Source: an uncultured Clostridia bacterium
Lineage (GTDB): Bacteria > Bacillota > Clostridia > Christensenellales > UBA1750
Assembly (NCBI GenBank): GCA_904393115.1
Contig: CAJFMX010000004.1
Span: 57,240-121,239, forward strand
Reading direction: 5' to 3'
DNA: 64,000 nucleotides
In this document: piece after piece, positions 39,673 through 47,514 of the stretch
How positions within the stretch are numbered: position 1 is the first letter of the stretch
Layout: each line of letters begins with the position of its first letter
Made by a program: the position numbers and the translations under genes
Notes under the pieces: model-generated
What the model saw: only the letters and a program-made list of their open reading frames with translations
Database searches by the model: none
What the model was told of the DNA's origin: nothing

Positions 39673-39716
39673 GAAAAAGCGGAGCAGGCGGGAGGGTTCT
39701 CCTCCGCCTGCTCCGC
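39673..39716 (-). terminator. Terminator of the PepV-type dipeptidase gene
   Basis: On the minus strand GCGGAGCAGGCGGAGG pairs with the CCTCCCGCCTGCTCCGC arm (one unpaired base), followed by TTTTT. Confidence 0.85.
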
Positions 39717-39736
39717 GCGCACTTGCGGCAAAGCGC

Positions 39737-41137
39737 TTATTTGCAGATCTCGCAGATGACCTGCGCGTACATCTCGATGGTCAGCAGCAGGTGCTCCTTC
39801 ATCGCGAATTCGTCCGGGCCGTGCATGTTGTTGTTCACGCCGGGGAAAGCTGCGCCAAAGGAGACGCCGCCCTCCAGGTTGTGGACGTAGGTGCCGCCGC
39901 CGATGGCGATGCAGCTCCCCTTCTTGCCGGTGTAGCGCTCGTAGACCGAGAGCAGCGTCTGCACCAGCGGGGAATCCTCGGGGACGTAGTGCGGCTTGTA
40001 CATGCAGTTGTCCGCCATGGTGAAGCCGATGGAGGCGTACTTTGCGCGCAGCACGTCGGTCAGGTTCGCATCCGAGGCGCACAGCGGCGCGCGGCAGTCC
40101 GCCTGCAGGGAGGCGCTCGTCTCGTCCATCTGGAGCACGTCCAGGGAGATGGTGAGCCGGCCGGAGACCTCGTCCTCCTGCGCGATGCCCGCGGAGACGC
40201 CGTAGAAGTCGCCGTGCGGGTAGATGTGCGTCAGGCCCCGCACGAGCTGCGCGCCCTTGCCCTGGAGCGGCAGGGCGGCCAGCAGCGTGCACAGCGCGGT
40301 CAGGGCGTTGACGCCCTCATAGGGCGTGGAGGCGTGCGCGTTGACGCCCTGGCAGGTGATGACGACGCCCTCGTCCCCCTCCTCGCAGGAGAACTTTGCG
40401 CCGGTCTTCTCCTGCGCGCTGGCGAGGTAGCGCTGCACGTCCTGCGCGCGCATGCCCTTGACCATGGCCTTGGACGAGGCGGGGACCACGTTGAACTTGA
40501 TGCCCGCGTCGATCCAGCCGATGCGGGGCAGCACGTCCTCGGCGTCCCAGTGCGCCTGCGCGTCCGCGTGCAGGCCGCCCTTTTCGATGTTGATGACCGG
40601 GTAGTCCGCGTCCGGGGAGAGGGTCTTGGGCGGGACGGGGTTGGTCGCGAAGTAGTGGCGGATGTCGCTGGAGCCGCACTCCTCGTCCGCGCCCAGGATC
40701 AGCTTGCAGTTGCGGGAGAGCGGGATGCCCAGATCGCGCACCGCGCGCATGGCGTAAAACGCCGCAAGCGCCGGGCCCTTGTCGTCCGCCGTGCCGCGGC
40801 CGTAGACCTTTTCCGCGTCCTGCCGCATCTCCAGCGGCGGGAAGGACCAGCCGTCCCCCGTGGGGACGATGTCCAGGTGCGCGAGGATGCCAAGCTCCGT
40901 TTCCTGGTCGTTCAGGTCCGAGGTCAGGACGTAGTTGTCGTGGTTGACGGCGGAAAAGCCCGCCTTGTTCAGGATCTCCTCCGCCTTTTCCAGGACGAGC
41001 GCGCAGCCCTTGCCGTAGGGCATTCCGGGCAGCGCCTCGCCCTTGGCCGAGTCGATGGCGATCAGCGCGGCGAGGTCCTGATAAAACTCCTCCTCATGCG
41101 CCTTGGCCCAGGAAATGATGCTCTGCTGTATGTCCAT
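39737..41137 (-). CDS. Sapep/PepV family M20 dipeptidase
   Basis: Cytoplasmic zinc dipeptidase. Metal ligands and motifs are ELGILAHLDIVPTGDGW near residue 82 (H-x-D), GRGTADDKGPALAAFYAM near residue 115, GADEECGSSDIRHYF near residue 144 (catalytic E-E), and PDADYPVINIEKG near residue 168; the C-terminal GGGTYVHNLEGGVSFGAAFPG near residue 415 is typical of PepV. The ATG at 41137 has GGAAGGAAAACGG upstream; an earlier in-frame ATG has none. 466 residues is normal. Confidence 0.93.
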   Translation of the reverse strand: MDIQQSIISWAKAHEEEFYQDLAALIAIDSAKGEALPGMPYGKGCALVLEKAEEILNKAGFSAVNHDNYVLTSDLNDQETELGILAHLDIVPTGDGWSFPPLEMRQDAEKVYGRGTADDKGPALAAFYAMRAVRDLGIPLSRNCKLILGADEECGSSDIRHYFATNPVPPKTLSPDADYPVINIEKGGLHADAQAHWDAEDVLPRIGWIDAGIKFNVVPASSKAMVKGMRAQDVQRYLASAQEKTGAKFSCEEGDEGVVITCQGVNAHASTPYEGVNALTALCTLLAALPLQGKGAQLVRGLTHIYPHGDFYGVSAGIAQEDEVSGRLTISLDVLQMDETSASLQADCRAPLCASDANLTDVLRAKYASIGFTMADNCMYKPHYVPEDSPLVQTLLSVYERYTGKKGSCIAIGGGTYVHNLEGGVSFGAAFPGVNNNMHGPDEFAMKEHLLLTIEMYAQVICEICK

Positions 41138-41419
41138 TTCCGTTTTCCTTCCTTTCCTACTCATAAAATGAAAATCCGCTTTGCAGGGGACGCTTGCAGG
41201 AAATCAATGGATTCCAAGAACTACTATACCCACGCCGGCCGCGCGCTGTCAAGAGGAAGCGGCCGAAAATCCCTCCCCTCCCGGGAGCGAAGCCTGCAAA
41301 AAATTGGCAGGAAATTTCGCCAAGGCGCAAAATTTTTGTGACAAACGGAAAAGAAAGTGATAAGATGAAAGACAAGAGAGATTCATCTGTACATACAAAG
41401 AAAGACTCGGGTGGTTGAC

Positions 41420-42232
41420 ATGTTGCTGGAGCGGATGCGGGGCGGACTCTACGGTTTTGCGGTGGGCGACCTCCTGGAATGGCCTGCGGACGCCTGCGGC
41501 CAAAGCGCGGCCCGGATGCGGCAGGAGCCCGGCGGCTGCGCTGCGCCCTGCGCAGCTCCGGCGGACGCGTCCCTGACGCTGGCCGCCATGGACAGCCTGT
41601 GCGGCGGCTTTGACATGCAGGACCTCGTGCGCCGGTTTTCGCCGGGATGGCAGCCCGGCGCGCACAGCGCGCTGACGCGCGTTCTGCCCCTGGCCTTTTT
41701 CCTCTTCCCCTCGGCGGGGACGGAGGTGGCGCGCAGTCCCTGCGCGATGGAGAGAATCCACGCGGTCTCCGCCCTGACGAGCGCGCGGCCGGACAGCCTT
41801 GTGGCCTGCGGCCTGTATGTCTGCATCGCCTGCGGGCTGCTGGCCGGGCAGGGGGCGGAGATGGCCGTGCGCCAGGGCGTGCTCTCGGCCATGCGCTATT
41901 ACCTCGAATGCGAGGGCGGCCGCTTCCAACGGGAGCTCTGCCGTTGGATCGGGATGGCCGACACGCAGACCTTTGCCGGCCGCGCGCCGGACGGGACGGA
42001 CGCGTTTCGGACTGCGGTTCACTGCCTGCTCTGCACGCAGACCTACCCTGCGTGCGTGCAGAGGGCTGCGCGCCTCGGGGGAAGGCCGGCCGCCGCCGCG
42101 GCCGGGAGCCTTGCGGGCATCGCCTACGGCGAGGCGGGCATCCCCGCGCAGTGGCGGATGTGCATCCCGCTTCGCGGGGAGATGGACAGCCTTTGCGCGA
42201 AGATGTACGCGTTCTGCGCTCTGTATGCGTAG
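41420..42232 (+). CDS. ADP-ribosylglycohydrolase-like protein with altered metal site
   Basis: The fold is that of the DraG/ADP-ribosylglycohydrolase family: MRGGLYGFAVGDLLEWPAD at the start, LTLAAMDSLCGGF near residue 50, the helical core, and AAAAAGSLAGIAYGEAGIPAQW near residue 222. The metal ligands are not in place: the first site, normally D-D-T/S-x-M-T, reads ADASLTL, and the second, normally N-D-x-D-T, reads GGRPAAA. So it has probably lost hydrolase activity and may only bind ADP-ribose, or it is decaying. The ATG at 41420 is preferred, GTG at 41411 possible. 270 residues. Confidence 0.7.
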   Translation: MLLERMRGGLYGFAVGDLLEWPADACGQSAARMRQEPGGCAAPCAAPADASLTLAAMDSLCGGFDMQDLVRRFSPGWQPGAHSALTRVLPLAFFLFPSAGTEVARSPCAMERIHAVSALTSARPDSLVACGLYVCIACGLLAGQGAEMAVRQGVLSAMRYYLECEGGRFQRELCRWIGMADTQTFAGRAPDGTDAFRTAVHCLLCTQTYPACVQRAARLGGRPAAAAAGSLAGIAYGEAGIPAQWRMCIPLRGEMDSLCAKMYAFCALYA

Positions 42233-42270
42233 GGAGCGGCACAAAAATAGAAGGCGGAGCGCTCTTTTTC

Positions 42271-42299
42271 GTGCAATGGGGAAAGAGACGTGCTATAAT
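42271..42299 (+). promoter_or_regulatory. Promoter GTGCAA-N17-TATAAT for DUF951-lepB-lepB
   Basis: -35 at 42271-42276 (one or two bases off consensus) and a perfect -10 at 42294-42299. Confidence 0.6.
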
Positions 42300-42372
42300 C
42301 GTAGAGGGACGCCCCGTTTCCGGGGCGCAGACCCGGCGCCGGGCGCCGAAAACGGATGGAGGAGGCCAAACC

Positions 42373-42573
42373 ATGATCGAGCTTGCATTGGGCGATTTGA
42401 TCCAGACGCGCAAGAAGCACCCCTGCGGCAGCGACCGCTGGGTCGTCATTCGCGTCGGCGCGGACATCAAGATCAAGTGCAAGGGCTGTGGACGCATCGT
42501 CATGCTGGAGAGGCCGGAGTTTGAAAAGCGGATGAAAAAGCATTTGGGGAAAGATGCGCCGGAGGAGGGCTGA
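42373..42573 (+). CDS. DUF951 family protein
   Basis: A 66-residue protein commonly found near the origin in Firmicutes, function unknown. The pattern LGDLIQTRKKHPCGSDRWVVIRVGADIKIKCKGCGRIVMLERPEFEKRMKKH matches the family: an SH3-like strand set with HPCG and KCxGC cysteines that could bind zinc. GGAGG precedes the ATG. Its stop overlaps the next start (TGATG), so it is coupled to the first signal peptidase. Confidence 0.92.
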   Translation: MIELALGDLIQTRKKHPCGSDRWVVIRVGADIKIKCKGCGRIVMLERPEFEKRMKKHLGKDAPEEG

Positions 42574-43130
42574 TGCCCTCCCGCATGGAGCGGCGGCAGG
42601 AGCGGCTGCGCCGCCGCAGAAGGGAAGCGTGCGCCTGGATCGTCGAAATCGCGGTGGTCTTTGTGCTGGCGATGCTGGTGCGCACGTTTGTTTTTTCCCT
42701 GACCACCGTCCAAGGGCCTTCTATGCGCGAAACGCTGCATTCCGGCCAGATCGTGGCGGTGGATAAGCTCTATTTTTCCATCCACGACTTTTCCCGGGGG
42801 CAGGTCGTCATCTGCCGCTACCCGGGTTCGGACGAGTTCTACGTCAAGCGGATCGTGGGCCTGCCGGGGGAAACGATCGAGATCCACGGCGGGCAGACCT
42901 ACATCGACGGCCAGGCCCTGGCGGAGGACTACGTCCTCTACCCCCCGGAGGAGGACTTTGGGCCCGTGCGCATCGCGGCGGACGAGGTCTTCGTCATGGG
43001 CGACAACCGCGCCAATTCCTATGATTCGCGCCAGGAGGGAACGCTGCCCCGCAGCATGATCGTTGGAAGGGTGATGGCCGTCTGCTTCCCCTTTGACGAG
43101 GCGCGCTGGATCGAGGACAAGCCGGCCTGA
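42573..43130 (+). CDS. lepB: Signal peptidase I, first copy
   Basis: Membrane serine protease that removes signal peptides outside the cell membrane. After a very basic N-terminus (RRQERLRRRRREA) there is one membrane segment (residues 21-42). The catalytic Ser is in QGPSMRETL (S50) and the Lys in FYVKRIVGLPGE (K92); the later GDNRANSYDSR box is also present. 185 residues. It overlaps the DUF951 gene by one base and is followed by a second, different signal peptidase gene. Confidence 0.94.
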   Translation: MPSRMERRQERLRRRRREACAWIVEIAVVFVLAMLVRTFVFSLTTVQGPSMRETLHSGQIVAVDKLYFSIHDFSRGQVVICRYPGSDEFYVKRIVGLPGETIEIHGGQTYIDGQALAEDYVLYPPEEDFGPVRIAADEVFVMGDNRANSYDSRQEGTLPRSMIVGRVMAVCFPFDEARWIEDKPA

Positions 43131-43158
43131 CGCAAAAACAATGGAAAGGAACGCATCC

Positions 43159-43695
43159 ATGGCAAAAAACAAGATCGCAAAGGAAATCCTGGAATGGGCG
43201 CTGACCATCATCATCCCGGTGGTGGCGGCGCTGCTCATTCACCAATACCTGTTCACCTTCGCCCGCGTGGACGGAACCAGCATGCTGGACACCCTGCACG
43301 AGAACAACATCATGGGCGTCTCCCGCCTGCACTACCGCCTCAACGAGCCGCAGCGCGGGGAGATCATCACCTGCAACTACCCCGGCGAGGGGAGCAAGCT
43401 CTTTGTCAAGCGCATCATCGGCCTGCCGGGCGAGACGATCGAGATCCGGGAGGGCACGGTCTACATCGACGGCGAGCCCATCGCGGAGACGTACCTCACC
43501 CGCGTGGACGACCAGAGCATGGACCCCATCACCCTTGCGAAGGACGAGATCTTCGTCATGGGCGACAACCGGCCCGTTTCGCGGGACAGCCGCGCGGTCG
43601 GCCCCCTCACTTTGGACGAGATCTACGGCCGCGTGCTGTTTGTGGCCTTCCCCTTCAACGAGATCCGCAGCACCATGGCCCTGCCGAAATACTGA
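43159..43695 (+). CDS. lepB: Signal peptidase I, second copy
   Basis: Paralogue of the preceding gene, 178 residues. Catalytic Ser is in VDGTSMLDTL (S41) and Lys in LFVKRIIGLPGE (K84); GDNRPVSRDSR is box E. The membrane anchor is residues 11-33. I chose ATG 43159, which has GGAAAGGAACG upstream; earlier in-frame ATGs do not. Sequence differences in the substrate pocket region (MGVSRLHYRLNEPQRGEII against AVDKLYFSIHDFSRGQVVI) suggest different substrate preference. Confidence 0.94.
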   Translation: MAKNKIAKEILEWALTIIIPVVAALLIHQYLFTFARVDGTSMLDTLHENNIMGVSRLHYRLNEPQRGEIITCNYPGEGSKLFVKRIIGLPGETIEIREGTVYIDGEPIAETYLTRVDDQSMDPITLAKDEIFVMGDNRPVSRDSRAVGPLTLDEIYGRVLFVAFPFNEIRSTMALPKY

Positions 43696-43714
43696 GCCCA
43701 AGGAGAGAAGAAGG

Positions 43715-45286
43715 ATGTTTCTCTACGATACGACGCTGCGCGACGGCGCGCAGGGGCAGTCTGTGACCTTTTCCCTGCAGGACAAGGAGCAGATCCTCCA
43801 GCGGCTGGACGAGGTCGGCATGCACTTCATCGAGGCGGGAAACCCCGCCAGCAACCCCAAGGACGCCGAGCTCTACGAGCGGCTGCGCACCTGGAGGCCC
43901 AAGCATGCGCGCCTTGTCGCCTTTGGATCGACCCACCGGGTCGGCGTGCGCGCCCACGAGGACGCCGGGCTCAACGTGCTTGCGGGCGTCGGATGCGAGT
44001 GCGCGGCGATCTTTGGAAAGTCCTGGGACTTTCACGTCACGGACGTCCTGCGCACCACGCTGCAGGACAACCTCAACATGATCTTTGACTCCGTGCAGTT
44101 CCTCGTGCGCGCGGGCAAGACCGTGTTCTTCGACGCGGAGCACTTCTTTGACGGCTACGCGGCCAACCCCCGCTACGCCCTGGAGACGCTCGAGGCCGCC
44201 CGCTCCGCCGGCGCGGAGTTCCTCGTGCTCTGCGACACCAACGGCGGAACCCTGCCCGAGGACATCCGCAACGCCGTCGCCGAGGTCTGCAAGCGCTACG
44301 CCGGCCACGTGGGCATCCACTGCCACAACGACAGCGGCGTGGCCGTTGCCGGGTCGCTGACCGCGGTGCGCATGGGCGCGACCATGGTCCAGGGCACCGT
44401 CAACGGCCTGGGCGAGCGCTGCGGAAACGCGGACCTGTGCGCCGTCATCCCCAACCTCGTGCTGAAGATGAAGGTCGACTGCTTCCCCGCCCTGCACGAG
44501 ATCACGGCGCTCTCGCACTTTGTCAGCTCCGTGGCGAACCTCGCTCACGACGGCCGGATGCCCTATGTCGGCCAATCGGCCTTCACCCACAAGGGCGGCA
44601 TGCACATCGACGGCGTGCTGAAAAACCCCAGGACCTTTGAGCACATCCGGCCCGAGGCCGTGGGAAACTCCCGCTCCTTCGTCATCTCGGACCTGGCCGG
44701 GCGGAACAGCCTCATCAACCGCATCCACGAGGTGGACCCCACCGTGGACCGGGACTCCCCCATCGTGCAGCACATCTTCCACAAGCTCAAGCAGATGGAG
44801 TTCGAAGGGTATCACTTCGAGGACGCGGACGACTCCTTCCTGCTGATGGTGCGCAAGCAGCTCGGCCTCTACCAGCGCTTTTACGAGGTGCTGGACTTCC
44901 AGGTCTTCTGCCAGAGGCCCGAGGACGTCACGAGCACCATCGCCACCATCAAGGTGCGCGTGGGCAACCAGGTGGAGGTCACCGCCGCCGAGGGCGACGG
45001 CCCCGTCAACGCCCTGGACTGCGCCCTGCGCAAGGTCCTGACCATCTTCTACCCCCAGCTGGAAAAGCTGCGCCTGACGGACTTCAAGGTCCGCGTGGTC
45101 TCCGACGGGGGCACGGCCTCCCGCGTGCGCGTCTTCATCCGCTCCACAGACGGCGTGCACAGCTTCGGCACGGTCGGCGTCTCCACCTCCATCCTGCAGG
45201 CGGCCTGGACCGCGCTCGTGGACTCCATCGACGCCATGCTGCTGTGCAGCCTGGCTGGCGATGGCGGCGCGCACGCGGGCCGATGA
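43715..45286 (+). CDS. cimA: (R)-citramalate synthase (CimA type)
   Basis: Condenses pyruvate and acetyl-CoA to citramalate, the first step of threonine-independent isoleucine synthesis. The TIM barrel begins LYDTTLRDGAQGQSVTFSLQDK (R-D-G-x-Q metal/substrate motif); LCDTNGGTLPEDI near residue 170, GIHCHNDSGVAVAGSL near residue 198 and NGLGERCGNADL near residue 229 are typical, and a C-terminal regulatory domain follows from about residue 400. CimA and not LeuA is supported by the length (523) and the VTFSLQDK, HKGGMHIDGVLKNPRTFEHI pattern. AGGAGAGAAGAAGG precedes the ATG. An unexplained open frame continues beyond the stop codon. Confidence 0.9.
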   Translation: MFLYDTTLRDGAQGQSVTFSLQDKEQILQRLDEVGMHFIEAGNPASNPKDAELYERLRTWRPKHARLVAFGSTHRVGVRAHEDAGLNVLAGVGCECAAIFGKSWDFHVTDVLRTTLQDNLNMIFDSVQFLVRAGKTVFFDAEHFFDGYAANPRYALETLEAARSAGAEFLVLCDTNGGTLPEDIRNAVAEVCKRYAGHVGIHCHNDSGVAVAGSLTAVRMGATMVQGTVNGLGERCGNADLCAVIPNLVLKMKVDCFPALHEITALSHFVSSVANLAHDGRMPYVGQSAFTHKGGMHIDGVLKNPRTFEHIRPEAVGNSRSFVISDLAGRNSLINRIHEVDPTVDRDSPIVQHIFHKLKQMEFEGYHFEDADDSFLLMVRKQLGLYQRFYEVLDFQVFCQRPEDVTSTIATIKVRVGNQVEVTAAEGDGPVNALDCALRKVLTIFYPQLEKLRLTDFKVRVVSDGGTASRVRVFIRSTDGVHSFGTVGVSTSILQAAWTALVDSIDAMLLCSLAGDGGAHAGR

Positions 45287-45517
45287 ACCGGAAACGTCAA
45301 CGCCTGGATCGACGGGTGCACGAGGGGATGCACGATCTTCGAGCTGCAAATCCTGGAAATTGCCGATCGCGACCATGTCGTGATTCTGCTGGCGGCCCCG
45401 GAGGTCTCCGTGAACCGCTTTTTCGACCGCCCGGACCGGGAAAAACAGTTTCTGTACCAGCTCCTCCTGTCGGAGGACGACCCCGAAGAGCGGTGGAAGA
45501 GACGCTTTCGATCGTAG
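45287..45517 (+). pseudogene. Open frame of 76 codons in phase after the cimA stop, no start codon
   Basis: After the TGA of cimA the same phase stays open to a TAG at 45515. It reads TGNVNAWIDG at the start and later HVVILLAAPEVSVNRFFDRP and LLLSEDDPEERWKRRFRS, which looks like real protein sequence with an amphipathic charged end. There is no ATG, GTG or TTG in phase until a GTG in the middle. It may be the rest of a gene that lost its start, or a C-terminal extension reached by readthrough. I do not recognise the family. Confidence 0.4.
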
Positions 45518-45568
45518 AAAAATCCTTCAATATTGTGTGAATAGAAAAAAAGACTTGGGAGGTTTCAC

Positions 45569-46528
45569 ATGGACAAGAGAATCTGCGTGGTGGGCTGCGA
45601 CCTGGGTCCCGGCCCCATGGCCTACCTGCGGGAGCAGTTCCCGGAGTTTGAATTCCTTTCCTATCCCCGAAACGCGAAGGTGCCCGACGAGGTCCTGGCG
45701 CGCGCCGAGGTGCTCATGAACTACGGCGACAAGTCCCAGATCGCCCCGGCCAAGAACGTGCGCTACATCCACACCATCTCCGCGGGCATCGACGGCTACA
45801 TCGACGAGGTGGACCGCTGCCACGGCAGCGCCCTCCCCGTGACGAACGGCGCGGGCGTCTACAGCGACGCGGTCGGCGAGCACGTCATCGCCCTGCTGCT
45901 GGCCGTTGTGCACGGCATCGTCCCCTCCGTGCGGAACATGGCGGAAAAACAGTGGCCCGCCATCCCCATGCTCGGCAACGTCAACGGCAAGGCCATCGCG
46001 GTCCTGGGCACGGGCGACATCGGCAACAATGCGGCGCGCATCTGCGCGGCCATGGGCGCGCGCGTGCTGGGCTTTAAGCTCCACGCCTGCGAGCCCTTCC
46101 CGCCCTACTCGGAGATCTATACCGGCGACGACGGCCTGGACGCCCTCCTGCCCCAGGCGGACGCCGTGCTCGTGTGCCTGCCCGGCTCGCCCTTTACCAA
46201 GGACATGCTGGACGCCCGGCGCATCGGCTTGATGAAGGCGGGCAGCGTGCTCGTCAATATCGGCAGAGGCTCCATCGTCAACACCGAGGCCCTGATGGAG
46301 GCCCTGCGCTCCGGCCGCATCGCGGCGGCGGGCCTGGACGTCACCGACCCCGAGCCCCTGCCCCCGGACCACCCCCTCTGGGACTGCCCGAACGTGCTCA
46401 TCACCCCGCACATCTCCGGCCTGGGCGCGTCCAAGCAGAAGCATGCCGAGTGGTTCGCGGAAAACCTGCGCGCCTACCTGGAAGGCCGTCCCCAGCCCGG
46501 CGCGGTCAATCGAGAGATGAAATACTAA
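45569..46528 (+). CDS. D-isomer specific 2-hydroxyacid dehydrogenase
   Basis: NAD(P)-dependent oxidoreductase that interconverts a 2-oxoacid and a D-2-hydroxyacid. The nucleotide loop is GTGDIGNNAARICAAMGARVLG near residue 148; catalytic Arg is in NIGRGSIVNTEAL near residue 231, Glu in DVTDPEPLPPDHPLW near residue 252 and His in LITPHISG near residue 280. The N-terminal domain has MNYGDKSQIAPAKNVRYIHTISAGID. 319 residues is usual. GGGAGGTTTCAC precedes the ATG and a good terminator follows. Substrate unknown; it is not near a serine pathway gene. Confidence 0.9.
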   Translation: MDKRICVVGCDLGPGPMAYLREQFPEFEFLSYPRNAKVPDEVLARAEVLMNYGDKSQIAPAKNVRYIHTISAGIDGYIDEVDRCHGSALPVTNGAGVYSDAVGEHVIALLLAVVHGIVPSVRNMAEKQWPAIPMLGNVNGKAIAVLGTGDIGNNAARICAAMGARVLGFKLHACEPFPPYSEIYTGDDGLDALLPQADAVLVCLPGSPFTKDMLDARRIGLMKAGSVLVNIGRGSIVNTEALMEALRSGRIAAAGLDVTDPEPLPPDHPLWDCPNVLITPHISGLGASKQKHAEWFAENLRAYLEGRPQPGAVNREMKY

Positions 46529-46570
46529 AAAAATATGGCAGATTCTCAGGGTCTGCCATATTTTTTTCTT
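46527..46570 (+). terminator. Terminator after the dehydrogenase gene
   Basis: AAAAATATGGCAGA pairs with TCTGCCATATTTTT over a 9-base loop, with T run. Confidence 0.92.
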
Positions 46571-46608
46571 TTGTCGGGTTTTCCGGACAAGATGTAGGGT
46601 CAATCCGC

Positions 46609-46638
46609 TAGACGAAAGGGCGCGCTTTGCCGTATACT
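46609..46638 (+). promoter_or_regulatory. Probable promoter of the XRE gene
   Basis: TATACT at 46633-46638 with a weak -35, TAGACG (46609-46614), 18 bases upstream. Confidence 0.45.
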
Positions 46639-46673
46639 CCTTGCAGAAAAAACGCTGAAGCGAGGGAACAACC

Positions 46674-47435
46674 ATGGCATTTTCTGAGAATTTGATCCGA
46701 GAGCGCCGGGCGCGCAACCTCTCCCAGGAGAAGCTCGCAGAGCTGGTGGGCGTCTCCCGGCAGACCGTTTCCCAGTGGGAAAACGGATACACGGAGCCGG
46801 ACCTGACGCGGCTGCGCCGCCTGGCGGAGCTGTTCGATCTCTCCCTGGACGAATTGGTCGAGGGACCGCGCCCGGCAAAGGAGGAGGCCGCGCAGGAGGA
46901 GCCGGTCGGCCCCTGGCGGTGGGAGTCTGTGGCGAATAGCGGCGTGCGCACGCTGGCGTTTGAATACCGCAGCCGCCGCACGCTCTTTGGCCTGCCGCTG
47001 GTGCACATCCACCTCGGCTGCGGGCGCAGCGTGGCCACGGGCATCCTGGCCATCGGGAACGTGGCGCGCGGCGCCGTGGCCATCGGGGGCGTCTCCGCGG
47101 GGCTCATCGCGGTGGGCGGCGTCTCGGCGGGGCTGCTCTTCTCCCTCGGCGGCCTGGCGGTCGGGTTCCTCGCGCTGGGCGGCCTGGCGGTCGGATACCT
47201 GGCGCTCGGGGGGCTCGCGGTGGGAATCTATGCGATGGGCGGCGCAGCCATTGCCGCAAACGTCGCCGCCGGCGGCGCGGCCGTGGGCCCCATCGCCATC
47301 GGGGACGCGGCCATCGGCGAGGTTCCCTTCGACGTCCATCGCGCCTACCCGGAGGGCGCCGTGCGCGAGGCCATCCTGCAGCGCTTCCCCGGAACGCTGC
47401 CGCTGCTCGCGGACCTCTTCGAGGCGCTGCTCTAA
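46674..47435 (+). CDS. XRE-family HTH protein with glycine-rich hydrophobic repeat domain
   Basis: Residues 1-63 are a classic helix-turn-helix (IRERRARNLSQEKLAELVGVSRQTVSQWENGYTEPDL). After a Glu-rich linker comes a short strand block (FEYRSRRTLFGLPLVHIHLGCG, residues 97-118) and then about 95 residues of a six-residue-type repeat with pattern G-x-h-A-h-G (AIGGVSAGLIAVGGVSAG, LGGLAVGFLALGGLAVGYLAL). Such repeats may form a beta solenoid or sit in the membrane. The C-terminal 35 residues are ordinary (HRAYPEGAVREAILQRFP). The combination suggests a regulator tied to an envelope or self-assembling element; function unknown. Confidence 0.75.
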   Translation: MAFSENLIRERRARNLSQEKLAELVGVSRQTVSQWENGYTEPDLTRLRRLAELFDLSLDELVEGPRPAKEEAAQEEPVGPWRWESVANSGVRTLAFEYRSRRTLFGLPLVHIHLGCGRSVATGILAIGNVARGAVAIGGVSAGLIAVGGVSAGLLFSLGGLAVGFLALGGLAVGYLALGGLAVGIYAMGGAAIAANVAAGGAAVGPIAIGDAAIGEVPFDVHRAYPEGAVREAILQRFPGTLPLLADLFEALL

Positions 47436-47450
47436 AGCCGGCGGGCGAGA

Positions 47451-47479
47451 TTGCAAAAGCGCGCCTGGCGGTGTATCCT
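47451..47479 (+). promoter_or_regulatory. Promoter TTGCAA-N17-TATCCT for the ROK gene
   Basis: -35 at 47451-47456, -10 at 47474-47479, 36 bases before the start codon. Confidence 0.6.
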
Positions 47480-47514
47480 AAAAGAGAAGCCGCAAAAAAA
47501 CGGAGGGGGAACGA

